Source: Chromera velia
Taxonomy: Eukaryota; Sar; Chromeraceae
Assembly: GCA_018398765.1 (NCBI GenBank)
Contig: JAHBMJ010003108.1
Location: 1-57,024 of the forward strand
Length of the DNA: 57,024 nucleotides
Direction: 5' to 3'
Below the pieces are notes generated by a model, which searched no databases, was not told the DNA's origin, and saw only the letters and a program-made list of their open reading frames with translations. The position numbers and the translations under genes were made by a program. Each line of letters opens with the position of its first letter. Positions within the stretch are counted from its first letter, which is position 1. This document shows positions 12,623-22,642 of this stretch, in pieces.

Positions 12623-14702
12623 GTGAACGAACGGGGTGGGTGAAAAGGGAAGTAATGGGACAGCCTGGGTGAGAGATTTCAAAAGAGAAAGGGAGAGGGG
12701 GAAATAAAGGGTGATGCCGTCATCGCAGGACCAGTCAGTGAATGAGGAAGTTGGAGGAAGGAGGAAAGTCTGGGTCTTGATTTGGTTCGCAAAGGTCAGT
12801 TCATGCGTGAGAAGGAGAAGGAAAAAGAGCAGGCCAGCTTGGAGTTGGGAAGAAGAGGAATGAAGGGCTGCGTGAGTCATTCAGACACACCGATATCAGA
12901 CCGACCTGTCAAAGTTGCCTGCCGGGTTGGTCTGTCATCTCATCTATTTGGTGCTTCGACAGACAAATTGACCGATGAATTGAATTGATCGATTACCGGT
13001 TTACGGCTTCCTTCCAGCACCTCAATCAAGGAGGGAAATGCGTAACGTATCTGCAAGCCATGTTTGTTGAATCTTTTCATCCATGTATGAATCGCATCCT
13101 TGAATGAGTCTCTGAGGGAGTGAGGGGAGTGGGAAAGGGAAAGAAACTTGTAGAAGGTGGGGGGATCGCGGCAGAGAAACACAGAACAGGAAGGGAATGA
13201 GAATGAAGGAAGAACAGACAATCGACACAGGAGGGGAAGAGCATGGCTGAGGGAGACGGCATCATAGATTCCTCTGAAGAGCTGATTTTCCTACCCAACC
13301 CGCTTCTTTTTCGCCCAAGCTTCATTTCCTGTTTTCGGCCCTTCTTACTCTTCAGGTCCTTTTCTTGTTCTTGGCTTACACGCATTATTGCTCCGGTGTG
13401 CATACTTGCAAGCGTTCAAGAAAGCCCGATCGTCTCTGTCTATTTCAGAAAACCACCTATCGAAAAATGAAGCAACAATTACTTCTCTGCACTGAACGTT
13501 GGCTTGGTTGGTCGGGTTCGAAGTGATGGCTCGACCTTGACCATGAGGGGGGGGGTGCATGAGAGTACGGGAACTACGAAAAGGGAAAAATTAAGGGAGT
13601 GTTGCAAGCGAAAAAAAGAGCGCGTGAGAAAGGACTTGAGGTGGGTGAAGCAAGCGAAAGGACTTATTTAAAGTCATCAAGTTTTCCTATTCTCCTGCTT
13701 TGACTTTTTTTTTCGATTCGGTTTGTGGTCTTACTGGACCCTCCCTCCGTCTTTCCTCTCTTCCGTTCTTCGATCCTTTCCTCTGTCTTGACCCGACAGA
13801 GAGAGATAGAAGGAGAGAAAGAGGGGGTGGGAGACGCGAAAGGTCGACACATGAGGACGGGTCGAGGAGAGAGAGAGAGAGAGAGAGAGAGAGCCTGCCT
13901 GACGAGACCAAAGTGTCCCGTCATCAACCCTGATTCATGGCATGCAGGCTTGTTTCTGTCCTTTTCAGAAAAAACAACGGGAGGAGTTTACATCACAGGC
14001 AGTCATGATAAAAGAAAGAAAGACGTGTAAGAAGAGAACTAAACAGTCAGCAAGATCGATCCGACCTTTCACACGTCCATCGCACTTCGCTTCTTTCATG
14101 GAATTCATTCACGCAATGAACATCTGAGTTTTTCATTCATTCACACACTCACTCGCTCCATCTCTTTCAATTCAGGGTGAAACAAGAAAGACCGGGGGCC
14201 TGCACTCTTCAAACGAGCGATAAGTTTTCCCCCGTCGTCATGTTTCACTTACATGAAGAAAGTCATTGCTTCTGCTGCTGCTGCTGCTACGCTGATATGG
14301 ACCCAACCTGCATGACCTCACCTACATGCATGATGGTTCCTGGCAACTTCATGCATCTCTCTCTTAATCAAACAATAATTCTCTTTCTTCCTCTCCTCCT
14401 TTTACATCAAACACCGCATGCAGAACATTCCTGTCTTCACATCAATGACTTGATAGTCGATTCAAATTTAAAAGTAGATATAGACTAGGATATAGATGTA
14501 TATATAAAAAATAGAAAAATACATCTATAAGCCGACATTGTCATAATTCTTTCTTTTTTGCATTATCATCACACACCATCACTATCGGTTTATTTTGGGG
14601 CTTCAAGTTCTAGCGTTTCGCATATAGCGGTTGACAGCAAATGTTATGGATCATGAATAAGAGAAACAATAAGTCCTTCGATAAGTAAGATCGACCTAAT
14701 AG
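12623..14702. other. Intergenic region downstream of the NEK gene
   Basis: No gene is supported. It contains a (GA)n run at 13867-13893 and a short CTG run near 14273-14288, and becomes strongly AT-rich after 14460, where the transposon zone begins. Open frames here are short and of simple composition. Confidence 0.5.
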
Positions 14703-15113
14703 TAGTGACCATGTTTGATTTGATTATATTTGATTTGATTTGATTTGATTTGATTTGAGCTTCAACCTCAAATATTTGATATTTGAGGTAAGATTTGAGG
14801 TTAACCTCTTAGGGTTCCTCACTGAGTCACTGAATTACTATCACTCTGATCATTTTTCTCATGACAATAGTTATTAGAACATTTCTGATGTGTGTTTCAA
14901 AAATTTAAAAAAATGTATATAAAATTATAACTTATCAGTTCCGTAAAAAAAATATGCCTGTGTGGCAGTGTATATACACTAGTCACTGAGACTCACTCTT
15001 GTACTAATAGAGATTAAGAACGTAAAATTGATATATTTGAAATTGCATATGACTTTTTGTTGATACGATAAAGTTAGAGCACGTACCAAAATTGAGGTAA
15101 CAATCACTCAGCT

Positions 15114-15583
15114 TTATGGCACTTCCTTTTCCTCTTCTTCATGATCACTTTCTTCAATGTGAATCGAATTGATCGGTGGTGGGAGCTGCTGAGAGCTTTT
15201 TCTCTGGCTTTTCGGTTTTCTAGGAGCGGGTGCTCTTGGGCTTCTATTCGGTTGTGGAGAGATGACAACGGGGTGAGACGGAGAACCACGCACACATTTG
15301 CTATTGCTGTTGGTGTTGGAACCGTCCTATTTCTGGGTAGCTAAGCATCCAGAGTTGGTAAGTTCGGCTACCCTCTGTACCGCACCAGGGCTGACAACAA
15401 GCCCCTTGTGTTGGAGGTGAATATAGAGAGGTCGGTAGCCTTCCTCACCCGGAGTGATGACTTTTTTGGGAGGGGGAAGTTTCCCCCTAACCTTGATTCT
15501 CTTCTTATGCGTCTCTGTATATGGTGCAACCACGGCTTCTGCTTCATCTTTGGTGGGGAAAAACGTTTGCACGTCAGGCTACT
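15114..15583 (-). pseudogene. Element-borne ORF remnant in hAT copy 1, broken by TAG
   Basis: On the minus strand a frame encodes KVITPGEEGYRPLYIHLQHK and AELTNSGCLATQK, then a TAG at 15327-15329, then continues in the same frame as a Ser/Lys/Pro-rich segment ending in acidic HEEEEKEVP and a TAA at 15114. Copy 2 has Gln in place of the TAG. Conservation of frame on both sides of the stop shows that this was coding. The family is not recognised; it could be the C-terminal part of a transposase or a passenger gene. Confidence 0.6.
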
Positions 15584-15632
15584 TCGTCCCCCCTGCCCCT
15601 TCCGACGACTTTTCCTGTCTTTCTTGGAGCAG

Positions 15633-15803
15633 TTACACATGTTTGTCAGACGTGATCGTCAAACCATACTGATTGATGAGGTGGGTTTGAAAAGAACTGG
15701 TTGCCGCTGCTGCATACTCACAGCCATAAATAGTTTCTCCTTCCCTCTCGGCTCCTTGTATTTTCACCTGACACTGAATCACATTTGCCCCCTTTTGCAC
15801 GGA
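15633..15803 (-). pseudogene. Possible BED-finger-like coding remnant, present only in hAT copy 1
   Basis: This minus-strand frame has 56 codons between stops and includes GANVIQCQVKIQ and ATSSFQTHLINQYG. The spacing of the cysteine and TSxxxxHL motifs recalls BED zinc fingers at the N-terminus of hAT transposases, but the second cysteine pair is not clear. A splice from GT at about 15638 to an AG at about 15584 would fuse it to the downstream ORF as TSDKH-PDVQTFF. This is inference only. Confidence 0.3.
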
Positions 15804-16799
15804 CTATATTTTTTTTGCGTACCCGGCTCTAAAACCAAATGCCTCTTTCTTCCCGTTCGACCCTGTCGGATTGTATGACATGTCTTTACGGGGTGTAAAA
15901 TGTTTGCAGACGCTCAAAAAGGGGGCCGTAAAAGATGTTCCAGCACCAGAAAAGTCAACACAGCTGTTCGGCAAAACGTTCAGCTGATCGGTTTACCTCT
16001 GTATGAAGTAAAAAGGGGTGAAACGTCAATTTCAGTGCAGCTCAAAACGTTTTTTTTTTTAGAGCAAACCATCAAGATTTAGGTTTTTTCATTTGAATCA
16101 GCATGCGTGACGGATCGGTACTTGCAAAAGTTTTTTCGGGACCTTCATATTTGAGGTTGAAAGTCATATTAATCAAATATTTGATCGTATTTGATAGGTC
16201 TTTAAACACTAGGTCCTCCCTGACTGGATATTTGATTTGAGCTTAAGCCCTACCTCAAATCAAATCAAATCAAATCAAATCAAATCAAACATGGTCACTA
16301 TATAAGAACTGAAAAGATGTAAAAAATAATATTTTTCTTAGTATTTGAACAACAAACACAATCAAACAAGTAGTTATATCATGCTTATATGAATGAAAAA
16401 TATGTTTTCATTATGTTTTGATGGTTTTTTATTCGTTTTTTGTACGTCACACCTGTAAAAATCATATTTTTAAACTAAAAAGTTTTGAATTTAGTAAGGA
16501 AGCGACCTCTAGACATAAAAAGATTATATAACCGATAGGTTAACCGAACTGAAACGCTCTTTGACGACCGATTCGGTTCGGTTCGGTTAATAACATATCC
16601 ACAGTTTCTGAAGGAATAAGAAAAGAAGAAAAGGGGTGAAGTGATAGAATGACCGAAAAGAGTCAGCTAGGAGAGAAGGATCAGGGGGTTTACAGGAGTA
16701 CCGGATGATGAAAAGGATCACAGGAGAACAAACGAGGGAAGGGGTATCGGAAGGATTCCTAGAATTGTTAAGATGATCCCATGCGAACCATTCGACGAA

Positions 16800-18102
16800 G
16801 GGGCACTCACTGTGCATAACTTCAACAGCATAAAGAAGGTCCCCCCTGGAGAGTGGAGATGTGTTAGTCTCCTACACATCAAAGGAACAGTTGAAGTCGG
16901 TGGAAGAGATGACAAGGAAGGGGGTGAGAATCATCCAGTCAATCCAACCTGCAGACAGATACGAAGGCTAGAGTGACCGATTTTATCCCACCTCATACGG
17001 GAGAAGCACAATTCCCTCCACAGTGTACTACCCTGAGTTCAAGGAAGTGTGGGATTCCGGGACGGGTGCCCCTCTCCTCGTGGATGCCTTCATCAAGTGG
17101 GCCTTCGACCCAGAGCATGGAACGTTTCCCATTTTCTCTCCGAGATATGACATGTATGAGGGGAATTGGGGGCGATTCAAAAAGAAAACAGAACGATCGT
17201 TGCAATCCTCCAGAGACCTCCTGTCGGTGTCTTTGTCAGGTCTGGGCAAACTTATGGATGCCTGCGATTATGACATGGACAAGGTTGACAAAGCACTGAA
17301 GAGGGCGGTCAGATTCGAGGGTCACTATGAAGAGGCGAGGAAAGAGAAAGAAGGGGAGATTCCTGAGGGTGAGCACAGAGAAGAGCAGAGAGAAGGAACA
17401 CAGGCAGCGGCAGCAGCAGTAGCCACCAACAGCCAAAGCCTGAGGAGACAGAGGGACAGGGACCTAGAGCACAGAGTCAGGTCTCCATCCTTCGGTCGAC
17501 CTGTTGATCAAGAAGTTGTCATTCAGGTTGACCAAGAGGCAGGCGACGAGACGCCCTCAAAGAGACAAAGAACAGGAGATAAAGAAGAGAAGCAGGAAAG
17601 GAGAGGACGAGGCAGACCATCTAGATCCAAGAATAAGACGAAGGAAGACCAGAGAGCAGAAGCAACTAAGAGACTGACTGACCCGCTGAGACCCAGCACC
17701 TCCGTCAGGTTGGTGTGCGGATTCAAAGAGCTTTTCAGCAGGCTCCCTAACAATACAGACAGTGAGAAGCGAAAGCTCAATGCGTCCGCCGACGCTCTGT
17801 TTGCCAAGATGATTGCATGGGCAGAGTAAGAAGGGCTCAGTACAGACGACGATGAGATGAACGGAAGGCTGATTGACTTCCTGAAGCGAAGGGGGATGAA
17901 GACGACCACCATTCCGATGGTGATCTCTAAGAAAGAGCCTAGGAAAGAGCTCCTTCAGATGGTTGCGTTCATCATTTCGTTTCCCCACAGTGAATGAGTT
18001 GATCAGAAAGACTGAGAACATGAAACTCCTCCCTTACACTCTTGATGTAGTATCAGACTTTTCTATCATGCAGAGAAAGGGGGCACAGAAAGCTGCAATG
18101 TA
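16800..18102 (+). pseudogene. Unknown protein gene interrupted by in-frame stops
   Basis: One frame carries protein-like sequence from about 16830 to 17990 but is cut by TAG at 16969-16971 and TAA at 17827-17829. The longest open piece, from 16972, runs through VYYPEFKEVWDSG, PLLVDAFIKWAFDPEHG, YDMYEGNWGRFKKKTERSL, a long Lys/Arg/Glu-rich middle (SKRQRTGDKEEKQERRGRG) and FKELFSRLPNN. After the TAA it resumes as GLSTDDDEMNGRLIDFLKRR. A final piece in another frame (from about 17990) ends LLPYTLDVVSDF...KAAM and a stop at 18100-18102. Neither stop is removable by an obvious GT-AG intron. I recognise no family. It sits in transposon-rich DNA next to a hAT-like copy, so it may be element-derived. 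Confidence 0.5.
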
Positions 18103-18541
18103 AAAATAATTGATGTAAATTGACTGACCTGATTATATGCACGAGTCCTCTGATTGCATGCACGAGTCGATTTAGCAGCGATGCACGCACTACGTACCGC
18201 CGTCTCGTTTGCCCCGAATGAGAGAAACCGCTTGATCTTCACTGGGCACAAGCAAGCAGGACGTGTCTCTCCCACGAGAACCCCTTCATAATTACTGTAC
18301 TTGCCGGCATCATGAAAGCTACCCAGATCTAGTCTCTTAGAGCTATTTCCTATCTCTCATCGATTGATTGATAAACAAGTAAACCACAGTTCATGAGTGT
18401 CGATCGATCGTTTGCCAATGGCTGAAAAGCAGATCGACAGCCGGCTCTGGTTGATAAAACACAAAGAGTTGCGGCACACCCCTTACACTATGTCAGCAAT
18501 GTATCAGGTTTGGTGTGCGGGCCCTCAAGGGAGAGTCTGAA
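18103..18541. other. Intergenic, no gene seen
   Basis: This mixed-composition sequence lies between the interrupted ORF and the MITE. It has no long open frames and no splice-flanked exons. Confidence 0.4.
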
Positions 18542-18745
18542 CTAGGCTCCCCATATATAAAAAAATAAATAAATATACTTGGGTCAAAACTTGAATTAGT
18601 TTTTTTATTTTTTTATTTTTATGTGTCAGCTGAGCTTTGAGCTTCGAACTTGAAGTGTGTTCTTCCAAAAAATAAATAATAAAAAAAGTATAAAAGTGAT
18701 TTTGACCAATTAACTTTTTAATTTTTTTACGTATGGGGAGCCTAG
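18542..18745. mobile_element. MITE, 204 bp, with inverted ends and near-perfect 8-bp target duplication
   Basis: The element starts ctaggctccccat and ends with the exact complement atggggagcctag. The interior is AT-rich with no coding. Flanks are agtctgaa on the left (18534-18541) and ggtctgaa on the right (18746-18753), 7 of 8 identical, consistent with an 8-bp target site duplication. An 8-bp duplication is the hAT-type length, but the terminal bases differ from the larger elements in this window. Confidence 0.72.
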
Positions 18746-18753
18746 GGTCTGAA

Positions 18754-19130
18754 ATAATATCCCAGGCCCTGTTAGCGGTGGCAACACCTTAACATAGCGG
18801 GAAGGCTTAGTGCGAAACCAATTAATCAATCAATTATGCCTGCATAGTAGGTTATATATTAAACGATTTGAATTGATCTAATAGTATATATGATTTATCA
18901 AGGCGCATTACTAGGCCGGGGCGATAACAGGACCAGCAATGGCACCTAGAATGGCACGGCGATTTATAAACATTAATTAAGTTGGGCTGCAAATCGGCCT
19001 AGCATATAATGGTTATAAAATTTAATTTAATAGATCTGACTAGTAGATCGATTCTTATTCTAAACCGGCAAAATTATTGTTAAAGTTAGTTTTAATGCCG
19101 CTGTAGGACTGCTACCTAGTAGCATCTAGT
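18754..19130. other. AT-rich spacer, no gene seen
   Basis: This is repeat-like AT-rich DNA with no usable open frame. Confidence 0.4.
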
Positions 19131-19379
19131 AAGATCGATAAAATAAAATACTCGTATAGAAACCTACGGACAGGAAGAGTCTATCAAGATCTGTCTGTCG
19201 CTTTTCTACTATCATCGATCAGACTATCGTTCCTTCCCGTGATCAAAAATGAATCCTATGAGACTGGCACAGACTGAATGTAATACTGATACTATCGGAG
19301 CGCGTGCGTGGGCGGCGTGCCCATAAATACTGAGCTGCGCCCAACTTCTATCCACGGCGACACCCACAGTGGTCCTACA
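19131..19379. repeat. Dispersed 249-bp repeat, copy A
   Basis: It matches 24229-24476 in the same orientation over its whole length, roughly 85-90 percent by eye, from aagatcgataaaat through acggacaggaagagtct and ggcggcgtgcccataaatac to cacagtggtcctaca. Both copies stop at the same tccta-ca. It contains a TATA-like cataaata. It could be a solo LTR or the end of a DNA element: a short inverted match tgtaggac is found just to its left at about 19101. Confidence 0.75.
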
Positions 19380-19758
19380 TATTCCTCCCCCTTCAAAATC
19401 ATGCGTCCATGCATACATACTTCTCAAACCTCTACCTCAACACTTCATTGCATTCCCTTGAATTCAAGTCCATTCTGATTCTTTGATTCCTCCAATAATG
19501 TAGGGGAGGTCGGACCTTTTAGATTTCTCAATCATCCAGTTACTTCGTCTTCATGATACCTCATGTCAGTCATGATTACTTAAGACATCCTCGTATTCTA
19601 GCTCATATTTCTATGCATTCCTGTTTTCTTCCCACCTGTGATGCCAAAGATGGCCTCCTCTCTGGAACGTCCACAGCAGGACTCCCTCCAGGCCCACTCA
19701 CTACAGTGGTATGACAAAGCCATCGCCTCTATTAGTAGGTACCTCCATGGTCTCCCTC
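19380..19758. other. Spacer inside the repeat-flanked segment
   Basis: I see no gene or splice-flanked exon. Confidence 0.35.
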
Positions 19759-20235
19759 TCAACACCATACACCAGTGTTGTTGTCGACCACAATCTCTGG
19801 TGCATGCTGGGGAGGCCTCTTTCTAACTTTTACACAGTCATACCTCACGCTCTCCTTCTTCATGCCGTCTTGAGATCTCTCACGTAGGATAGCGCAGTCA
19901 AAGAGTCTGGGGCATAAACTCCGTGTCACCCACACCCAGGTTTTGCTTATTGTGGGCGGTAAAACGAGTATACAAATCACAGACACCGCCCAAGGGTAGC
20001 ATAAATGATATTGGTTAAACCGCTGACCAGGAGTTTTGTAGGTACTCCCGATTTTGACCAACACCGGATTTCCCATGAGTAGATTTTCGAATGCGTACAA
20101 CACTGGGCGGTTGACGTTCAGAAGATAGACGATGGCTCCTCCTGCAGGCATGATTTTATTTTGTTTCATACGTAAAATATGTAAAAAAAATGCATAGTGT
20201 TCCTTACTTAAAGAGGTGGGTGCTTTTTTTATCAT
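19759..20235 (-). pseudogene. GIY-YIG-like nuclease-domain ORF (T5orf172/MUG113-like), probably an exon of a decayed gene
   Basis: The open frame is 158 codons. From residue 32 it reads GGAIVYLLNV, then LVKIGSTYKTPGQRFNQYHL, which matches the layout of a GIY-YIG fold: an initial hydrophobic VYLL strand, KIG in place of YIG, and the catalytic-type Arg in QRF. A later Glu/Arg-rich piece may supply the metal-binding Glu. A TGCAG acceptor (CATGCCTGCAG) lies right before GGAIVY, so the domain may start an exon and the first 31 codons may be intron. Nearby minus-strand exon-like pieces contain stops, so the gene is probably dead. GIY-YIG domains occur in Penelope-like retroelements, homing endonucleases and T5orf172 proteins; which applies is unknown. 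Confidence 0.5.
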
Positions 20236-21799
20236 ATCTACTTCCTAAAAAAAATGAAACCTTCTAGTGTAAACCAACCAGGAATAGCATTATCTATATA
20301 CCCCACAATAACGGTACGACAGTACCACTAAACCCTACAAAGCACTGGTAAACAGGTCTGCCTAACTGTTTTTGAACCAAACTTATCACTAACACCACTG
20401 CTACCACTACTGACTCACCAAGAAGTACTCAGGGATTTAGATAAGTTCGTATACCAACTTTGAAGGCAAGCATACATAAGACGTTTCTATATCCAGGCTG
20501 ATACAAAAACAGGGTATGCCTGCCAGATGCGTGGGAGAAGGTACCGTGTATTAGAATTTTCACTGTTCTGCTCTAGGTTCTAATAGTTCCACTCTTAGAC
20601 TGACCAGATTATAGCTGCATACAGAACTCTCTTGACCCATTGCTTCTGAAGTCTTTCAATACATCTTCTACGTCCTGCAAAAAAATAGTAACCATAATAT
20701 GAAAACATATACCAATAATGAAAGAGGTCACATACAATAGATATGGGAAATAAAAATTATGATGAAGGTTTGTGATATACATATAAGATACATAAACTCT
20801 GCTGGAGCCTGAAGGGTCTAGTGGATATGGATATACATATTAAAGCGGTGACAAAAAAGCAATAAAAATGGTGTTCAAAGAGTGAGATGAGCAGATTAAA
20901 CAAGGCTAGAAAGGTGACAAAGACCATCCACAGGAATTTGAACTCTAAGTCTTTCGAAAACAGGAGCAATTTTATATTAATGTTGGTGGGGCTCATGGAG
21001 ATTTAAAAAAGACTCCACCATAGAACTTTAGTAGAAATCAAACAAGAAGACAAGTAGACTGTGTTTAGAGGTGTTACATAAACTCAGAGTTCAAACTTGC
21101 AAAAAAAGAAAGATAGACTCATATAGACTCTGCAGGAGGTGGTACGGAAACTCAGAAGAGAGGGAGGTTTAGCTTCAAAATGATTGAAAATACAGCCTCC
21201 TGCATGCACGGAGAATATATACAGACTATAGATAGGCAAGTTAGAAGGAACAGACTGAGTGACTGACTGAAGGACTGATAAGCTAACGGATTGACTGACT
21301 GTTGATTTGGAGGCGTTCGCCTCTCTGCCCTCCTTCTTTTACTGTCAACTCCACTCATAAACCCTTCACCACTACAGAATCTGACTGCGTCTTCTTCTTT
21401 TATACTGTCTCAGACTGCCGCCCGCCTTTTGTACTTCTGCATGTGTCTCTACTCTTTGAGAACCCCGGTTGGCTGTGTGCTGTCCATTCCACCCATATGA
21501 TTCACAGACACATCTTACCAAAAGAACACCAAAGCGCCAGCTGCAGCCTTCTTACCCATCCTATATGTAAAGGGCTACTTCTACCTGAAAGAGAATCTGC
21601 TTAACGACCATACTAGTAGGAGCTAGCTGGAGGAGCATCAATTGTTGGAGGACGATCTTGTATACATACCTAGCTCTCTTCTTATTTTCAACCATACTTA
21701 GACCAGGTACGCATACACAGACACACAGAAAAGAGTGCATATATGCAATGCCATTTTGTTGTACGTATATACCAAGACGTACAACAGAGTATATACGTA
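20236..21799 (-). other. AT-rich segment with decayed exon-like pieces (-)
   Basis: On the minus strand short stretches look like exons: TTTTGCAG followed by DVEDVLKDFRSNGSREFCMQ then TAA, and PGYRNVLCMLAFKVGIRTYL followed by TGA and then a GTGAGT donor. Each contains a stop, as expected of a decayed multi-exon gene. No intact gene is seen. The piece 21200-21600 is less AT-rich but has no recognisable product. Confidence 0.35.
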
Positions 21800-22642
21800 C
21801 AACAGAGGGCAGCTTAGCTCATCGATGCAAGGTCTCAATCCAGTACTCCACTCTCTTATCATCGTGATGATCTACTCTTGTGCAGACCTTATTGATGTAG
21901 TGGTTCATGTTTGTGAAGGGGTTGTACATGGGCTTGGAGTAAGGAAGAAGACACTTCCGTATCTCTTAAATATAGTCAAGCATCGCAAAAGCCTCCCTGC
22001 AAACATTGCATATTGGATACGCTTCATGCAGAGACTTTTCAAAAACTCCAAACGGATAAAGCACATCCCCCGTAAGCCACTGTCTAACTTGTAATTAAAC
22101 AAGGCATATAGTCCTGTCTGAAGGGAGAGTGTACAGCCTTTCTTGAATCTGTTTTGACGTACCGGATCTCTTCCTTTCCAAACACTCCCAGGGTGTACGT
22201 AGTGTAGCGAGGGTTTCCTGCTGTATGTATGCTAGCAGCAATCATTATGAGCTTTGCTGGCTTCCACTCATGGAATCGTGTTACCTCCTGCAAGTTGTAA
22301 TCATCGCACAAGGTTAGCCACGCAGGCTCCAGGTCAGAATCAGACTCTTGGGACTCCATCAGAACCTTGGCGAACTTTCACGAAACAAGCACTGTAAATA
22401 TGTTCCGTAGTATAAAGGAGAGCAGATACTCCCAGACATCCTCTATTGTGACCCCTTCTACCTACTTACAACACTGCACTAGACTGTTGTTTGGAAGTGT
22501 CAACGACCAGAACAGCATAACAGAGATGCTAGAAGATCACACCCTTATGACAAAGACATTGTTGTTTCTGATTGGTAGTAGATCAAATGAGAGAAACGTC
22601 TTCATTGAGACTATGTTTGAGGAGATATTCCGAGTCTGTAGG
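21800..22642 (-). pseudogene. Decayed multi-exon protein gene, split by hAT copy 2
   Basis: Minus-strand frames give VTIEDVWEYLLSFILRNIF, then a TGA, then an open piece (22359-22084) with LQEVTRFHEWKPAKLIMIAA and YTTYTLGVFGKEEIRYV. Downstream comes WLTGDVLYPFGVFEKSLHEA with CNVCREAFAML, a TAA, then KPMYNPFTNMNHYINKVCTR and WIETLHR before a TGA. The stops fall inside protein-like sequence, so the gene is dead. The family is not recognised. The same strand carries the GIY-YIG-like exon 1.6 kb further on, so they may be one former gene. A plus-strand frame of 92 codons (22367-22645) also overlaps and cannot be excluded as the real reading direction for that part. Confidence 0.4.
22635..22642. 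other. 8-bp target site duplication, left (tctgtagg)
   Basis: The octamer tctgtagg immediately before the left end of hAT copy 2 is repeated exactly at 23900-23907 after its right end. Confidence 0.85.

Larger units (their letters stand above)
14703..16300. mobile_element. hAT-like DNA transposon, copy 1 (1,598 bp, non-autonomous)
   Basis: The ends are inverted: tagtgaccatgtttgatttg at the left and its complement at the right, ending catggtcacta. The terminal repeats (about 50 bp) contain arrays of the pentamer TTTGA. The termini TAGTG fit the hAT pattern YARNG. No target duplication is visible at this copy: the flanks are cctaatag and tataagaa. Compared with copy 2 at 22643 it is near-identical in its outer parts but holds about 345 bp more in the middle (about 15460-15820). 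Coding remnants lie on the minus strand. It is too short for a full transposase, so it is a deleted derivative. Confidence 0.8.

Noticed and set aside
13500-13560. tRNA-like B-box (gggttcgaag)
   Set aside because: The downstream bases do not complete a T-arm and no A-box or acceptor stem pairs at tRNA spacing.
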